Below, piece after piece: positions 59,422-64,000 of a DNA stretch of 64,000 bases (positions within the stretch are counted from its first letter, which is position 1; every line of letters begins with the position of its first letter). The notes beneath the pieces are model-generated. The model was given only the letters and a program-made list of their open reading frames with translations. It ran no database searches and had not been told where the DNA came from. Source of the DNA: Brevipalpus yothersi (lineage: Eukaryota > Arthropoda > Arachnida > Trombidiformes > Tenuipalpidae); assembly GCA_003956705.1 (NCBI GenBank), contig QZCP01000142.1:38976-102975 (forward strand), written 5' to 3'. The translations under genes and the position numbers were made by a program.

Positions 59422-60955
59422 TCACTTGCTGTGTGTAATTGGTGTTCCTTGCTTTTTTTTCGGTAAGATGATGATTCTTGATTGAGGCTTTTCCCGAAAG
59501 AGCGTGACAATTCGAATCCCAACTTACACTTGACAGATTGCAATATATATACTTGAAGAAGAATTGATTTACACACACACAAACCAACAGAACCTTGCTA
59601 CCAACAGCTTGCTCCGAAGATTTACAATGAGATTCAGATGGTGGACTGATGATAATAATAATAATAATTTGAGATTCACTAGAATAGAATATGGCCAAGA
59701 GAATATATATAACTATATCTATATTAAATACACTACTATCCTTCTATTCAAGGAGAAAAGAGGAGGCCAATCGAGATCCAACGATGAGAGACAAAAGTAT
59801 GAGATAGTAAGTGTGATCACATTCAAAGATCATACATGAACCTTGATGGTTGACCAATGGTAAATATATATTGATGGATAACTGTAAGGAGTGAACAATC
59901 AATCAATTGTATTAAAAAAAAATCAACTTTGGCCAAATATGAAATCGAAGTAAGCGAGAGAGAGAGTAATAAAGAGAAAGAAAGAGAGAAACTGTAAAGC
60001 TGAAACAGGAAAGAAAAAAAAATATCAAATTTTTCACAAACTTACCACTCTGATAAAAAGGTTGCCATCTATTGGTAATACTGAATTGCCAATTAATAAC
60101 AATTAACTAATCATCGTCTATCGGTTGACATTGGTAAACTAGATGGACAATCATTTGTAGTGATCAATTTGAATGAGATGATTTTTGCACAGACCGAGAT
60201 CATGATGTGAGGCAGAGAAAAAGAGAGATGTTCATGATGAGTCTCTCTCTATCGAACGCCCTAACACATCAGGCCACCCATAGCAGCATGCGCTGCTGAA
60301 TCTTTCTCTCTCTCTTTTCTGTATCAGTAAAAGTTCTGATCAAGAGCTTGGAAGCTGAGAGAGTTACTACTGCTGTTACTGGGATCATGGTCTGCACAGT
60401 GCACTAAAAAAGTATGTACAAGTACATGAACATGTTCATGTATGTGTGTGGAAGAGAAAGAGAAAGAGAGAGAAAAAGATGGCCAAAATATATTATCGTG
60501 GTCCAGCCTCCCCAAATTAGTATGAAGAGAGAAAGATTTGCACACACACACATACCTACATGTACGTTCGGTAAAAGGAGGTGGAGAGAGAGAAAGAGAA
60601 AGAGAGTGGAATAAAAGTTTGCTTTCGATATCGGCGACAGGCCACACGAGAGTGGTTGGTGGTGGAGATCACTTCGTTAGGTTATAGAGAGAGAGCATTT
60701 CGGATGTGATTGTATTGGTCACCAAAAATTTGGAGAGAGATAAAATAGATTATTTTGAATCGATTTTTGGCTGTGGCTTGATCGGCATGGTACACCTAGA
60801 TTGTGAGAGGTTGTGAAATAGTTTTTATTGTATTTCGAATGTTGTTTTATTTCACATCGATTGGTCCTCATTTTTGATTGTTTTCTCTCTCTCTCTCTTT
60901 CTTCAACTTTTGCCAAAGACTCATGTGTTCATCGCATAAATTTCGTTCCCGAATC
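59422..60955. other. Divergent intergenic region MID1IP1-like / orphan gene
   Basis: About 1.5 kb with an ATA run near 59652-59666 and short GA tracts (59955-59990, 60446-60474, 60585-60606). It should contain the promoters of both flanking genes. A 5' intron of either gene could hide here. No coding exon is recognised. Confidence 0.45.
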
Positions 60956-61693
60956 ATGGTCTCGTATCGTGGAGACTGTGGAAACTTTTTGGGAAAATTT
61001 TTTTCATCTGTGAATTTTATTTTTTGGTTTTCATTCATATGTTGTTGTTGTGCATCTGTGGTGACCGGTGCCAGTGTGGATAAAGCTGAACCTCGTCATG
61101 TGGGCAAATATACAGCTATCGGTAGCGATTTATTGATGGCTTTTGCATCATTAATACCTCGACAACAGATTCCAGGAATGGATTTTCTCGCCGATCCATC
61201 AATGTTGGTGACAGTTTTACACTCTCTGGAGGTTGCTTACTGGAGTCTGCCTCTTGGATTCGTTTTGATGCCAATAATTAATTTTTTTCGAGTACCAAAT
61301 CGACGTATGGATAGAAAATTTGGTCGCGGAGGCTTACCGGGTGTCAAAGGTTTCCAGTATTTGCGTGAATCACCTTTGTTTCAACATTTAAGTGCTCAAA
61401 ATATCAATTTGATTCAAAATGAATTCGATCAAGCGGTGCGCAAATATTCTCCAGACAGTAGTAGTAGCAGCAATAGTAACGGTAAACGCGAAATTGAAAT
61501 GCTTCCATCAACCGATAATCGAATCAAATTGTGGACATCATTAATGCGAGCCGCATCACTTGTATCACCATCACCATCATCCAGTATACAAGTTCGTGAA
61601 CCAAAATCGTCATCTTCCGAGCCCAAATTATCGACACTATCAGCCTCATCAACTTTCTCTCCGGTAAAAAGATATTCTCGGCATATGAACTGA
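60956..61693 (+). CDS. Orphan membrane or secreted protein
   Basis: Open frame of 245 aa from the ATG at 60956; the frame extends upstream without ATG through a CT tract, so this start is preferred. Not recognised as any family. A hydrophobic segment at about residues 22-40 (NFIFWFSFICCCCASVVTG) could be a signal peptide or signal anchor with an unusual run of four Cys. A second hydrophobic stretch lies at about 85-112 (LPLGFVLMPIINFF). The middle part is well structured in appearance (PGMDFLADPSMLVTVLHSL, FQYLRESPLFQHLSAQNI). The C-terminal 90 residues are Ser/Pro-rich low complexity, probably disordered. Stop-free length, codon choice and the ordered core suggest a real gene. Additional exons are possible. 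Confidence 0.6.
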   Translation: MVSYRGDCGNFLGKFFSSVNFIFWFSFICCCCASVVTGASVDKAEPRHVGKYTAIGSDLLMAFASLIPRQQIPGMDFLADPSMLVTVLHSLEVAYWSLPLGFVLMPIINFFRVPNRRMDRKFGRGGLPGVKGFQYLRESPLFQHLSAQNINLIQNEFDQAVRKYSPDSSSSSNSNGKREIEMLPSTDNRIKLWTSLMRAASLVSPSPSSSIQVREPKSSSSEPKLSTLSASSTFSPVKRYSRHMN

Positions 61694-63573
61694 GTAACGG
61701 AACATACCATGAAGCCGGTTTCAAATAATGTTGCATCAATCAACAAAATTCTCATCTCATCTCTTTCTTTCTCTCTTTTTCACTTTTAACGTGCCTATTG
61801 ACATTGCATTTTACACAAAAATTGAGCAAATTTTGATCCAATAACTGCCTTTGATGGTTTTAGGATTGTTTTTTTCAAGCAAAGATTGGTATCAGGAAAA
61901 AAGCATCTCTCCAACTTAACACAGTTGAACAAACAGATTTAGAAACAAATACGTGCAAGTGTATATATGTAAGCAATTTATTTTGGAAAACCCGAAAAGC
62001 AGTTTGATTTTATAACGTTTCTACTACTCTCTCGAATACTCTCAAACGAAATGTGAGAAGTTTATGATATTCATATATTTTTCCATGTCTTGCCATCCTG
62101 TCATTCAGTTTTGTAAAGAAACAATATTAATATGACAGTTTTCATATGTTGACAATTTCCTTGAAATGTTTAAGCAGAGATGATCCCAATCGATTGACAA
62201 AAGTAAAGAGAATCTATTTTTGGTCTGTTTCTCTCTCTCTCTATCTTTCACATATTGATTTGATCACTTTATTTTTTTCCCATTGTCAGTCATGATAAGC
62301 ACAGTTAAAATTACTTTCAGAACTTTAGAACTATTCTGACAGTAATCAACTTTGAACTATGGGTCAGCATGTCTTTCGTGACATCTTCTCTCTTTTGACT
62401 TGTAATGAGACCAGTTTTAGGACGGAAGATTCAATAATTAAGCTAGCACTATGATGGTCTAATTTAGAGAGAGAATGATGAATCCAGAATGTTGACTATT
62501 TCATCGAATTTTTACGAACTATATTCTCCCATTTTTGTGTGTAAATCTTTTGGACATTTTTAACCTCTATTATAACTACTACAGAAGCGAATATTCAGTT
62601 TTATAGAATTTCACTTACCTTGCTTGTTTCAAAATTGTTCCTCCAATATCATCATTTCTTCCTGCAACCAATTCCACTTTTACTCACCGAAATGAGGAGT
62701 TTATTTTAAGCCACTCTAAGCCACGACCTCCAAACATGCAGATGATCAGTTTTCCATTCCATCCAACGTTTCAGCCATCATCAAACTCAAGATGATTCTT
62801 TTCACTGACCAAGCAAAAGTATCAAAAGAATCAACAACATCACTTGAGATGATGATGAGAGTGAGAGAGAGAGAAAACTTTGAAACTGATCTCAAATTTT
62901 GTGTTTGTGTGAGATTGGCCAGCATCTTATTTAATGGCAACCGGAATTTCGTCAATACTCACAGCCAGCATTTAGAATCGAGGTAGCTTATAAGTATTCT
63001 CTTCTCTTCCTCACACCATCCAGAAGAGAAAACTATCCATAAAAGTAGTCAATGTTCATCTCTCTCTCTAACAAGTAGACTTTCTCTCTATCTGTCTCTT
63101 GAGAAAAGTTGTTTAAAATTACTCAACGTAGATGTACAAGTATTTTCTTGTCATTCATACTATAATCACTATCGATCCATGTGCAGGCTTAAGTTCGATA
63201 ATTTCTTCCTTTTCAAACTTTCTTTTGACAAGAAGAAAATGATCACGATTCGAAGCATTGATCCACTTTGATGGTACAATTTATCCCAATTGGAAACATT
63301 CACAATACAGAGGTTAATTGATTCTCAGGCCTAAGACCTGCTGCTACAGGGCTTGATATGAACTTCATTTCTCTCTACATCCTTGCATCATCTTGCATTT
63401 TGAAAAAAGTGAGAGCAGGTATCATCATCATTAAGAATCTTTTGAGGAAGACTCGTGATGATGACCACTGAAGATGCTGCAGATGCGAACTTGTTTTTGG
63501 GATCACGAATATAAATGCTGGTGAAAGTGAAGCCACATTTTCGGCTTTAGTTCATCCAACTTTATTATTAATA
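61694..63573. other. Intergenic region, nothing recognised
   Basis: AT-rich sequence with short CT runs (for example near 62228-62244 and 63058-63070). No exon recognised. Confidence 0.5.
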
Positions 63574-63914
63574 TCAGTCAGGTGTATGACAGACGTGAAA
63601 ACCGTATCGGAATCGATTGGATAAAGTGTTAATAAAATTTTTATAAGGTATCGAATTTGTAGCTATCATGTAATAAGCACACTTCTGGATAATCGAATCG
63701 TGTTCGATACAATGATTATGAATGTCATGTCTTTTCTGAATACTCATTCTTGAGCTTTCTTGTTGATTTTCAAGCACATTTCGAGGAGAAAAGTTGTCAC
63801 TTTCTGGCCATAATTTTAGAAAAGGGGTTGATTTTCTTCAATATTTTCCGTAAAAGATGAATCACAAAACGCTAAACATTGGTAGACAACATCTTCAACA
63901 TTCACCATTTTCAT
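63574..63914 (-). pseudogene. Possible broken or spliced coding fragment
   Basis: Two minus-strand frames lie end to end. From the ATG at 63914, 32 codons run to a stop at 63816 (MKMVNVEDVVYQCLAFCDSS, ending ENQPLF). In another frame, overlapping by a few codons, an open frame reads LKLWPESDNFSPRNVLENQQ onward to a stop at 63574, about 80 residues. Both look protein-like rather than random, but I do not recognise them. A small indel, a sequencing error or an unseen short intron could explain the frame change. Low confidence. Confidence 0.25.
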
Positions 63915-64000
63915 GCGAATGGTAATAAAAGCGAAAATAACTCGGAAACACGGCTTAAACAAATAACTTAAATAAGATGAATTTCTTTCGTTTCGGTAAA

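Noticed and set aside
59500..59530. tRNA B-box-like TTCGAATCC near 59512
   Set aside because: No A-box, cloverleaf stems or acceptor pairing could be found around it.

Overview
This is a eukaryotic nuclear window, AT-rich, with spliced genes, GT-AG introns of about 50 bp to over 11 kb, and very many AG/CT microsatellites. The protein set (GMC oxidoreductase, H+/myo-inositol cotransporter, UBXN7, IWS1, TRMT61A, EEIG1/FAM102, SPCS3, MRPS21, Spot14/MID1IP1) is that of an animal. Gene style and repeat content suggest an arthropod, perhaps an acariform mite. That placement is inference and weak; the animal call is strong. All exon junctions below were worked out by hand from reading frame, splice signals and family alignment.

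Layout. 1-7013: no gene recognised, microsatellite-rich. 7014-8323 (-): TRMT61A, two exons. 8777-26473 (-): one four-exon GMC oxidoreductase with introns of 4 kb and 11.7 kb that hold most of the microsatellites and one sequence gap (19468-19635). 27920-28618 (+): orphan secreted or membrane protein. 32686-33049 (-) and 33424-33984 (+): divergent pair MRPS21 and a short NUP58-like protein. 34259-35992 (-) and 36814-37347 (+): divergent pair EEIG1/FAM102 and SPCS3. 38115-40856 (-): SLC2A13-type transporter. 44966-49973: a 5.0-kb Ty3/gypsy LTR retrotransposon on the minus strand, with a 5-bp target duplication, one apparent difference between its 544-bp LTRs and one intact 1291-codon ORF. 52200-54718 (+) and 54844-57731 (-): convergent UBXN7 and IWS1. 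58837-59421 (-): Spot14/MID1IP1 family. 60956-61693 (+): orphan protein. 63574-63914 (-): a possible broken or spliced coding fragment.

The most striking observation is that the 5' end of IWS1 is an inverted copy of the 5' end of its convergent neighbour UBXN7. The upstream region, start codon, exon 1, intron 1 and the 172-nt UBA-domain exon 2 are all recognisable, with the same splice sites and phases. Downstream of this captured exon, IWS1 carries six tandem acidic exons of identical phase, whose ends resemble the 3' half of the captured exon. The IWS1 N-terminus here therefore looks assembled by segmental duplication of a neighbouring gene followed by exon amplification, while its conserved C-terminal TFIIS-N-type core is intact.

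The genes are mostly unrelated housekeeping functions (tRNA methylation, mitochondrial translation, ER signal-peptide cleavage, transcription elongation, p97-linked ubiquitin turnover) and do not form a pathway. Closely spaced head-to-head and tail-to-tail pairs suggest shared promoters and abutting 3' ends.
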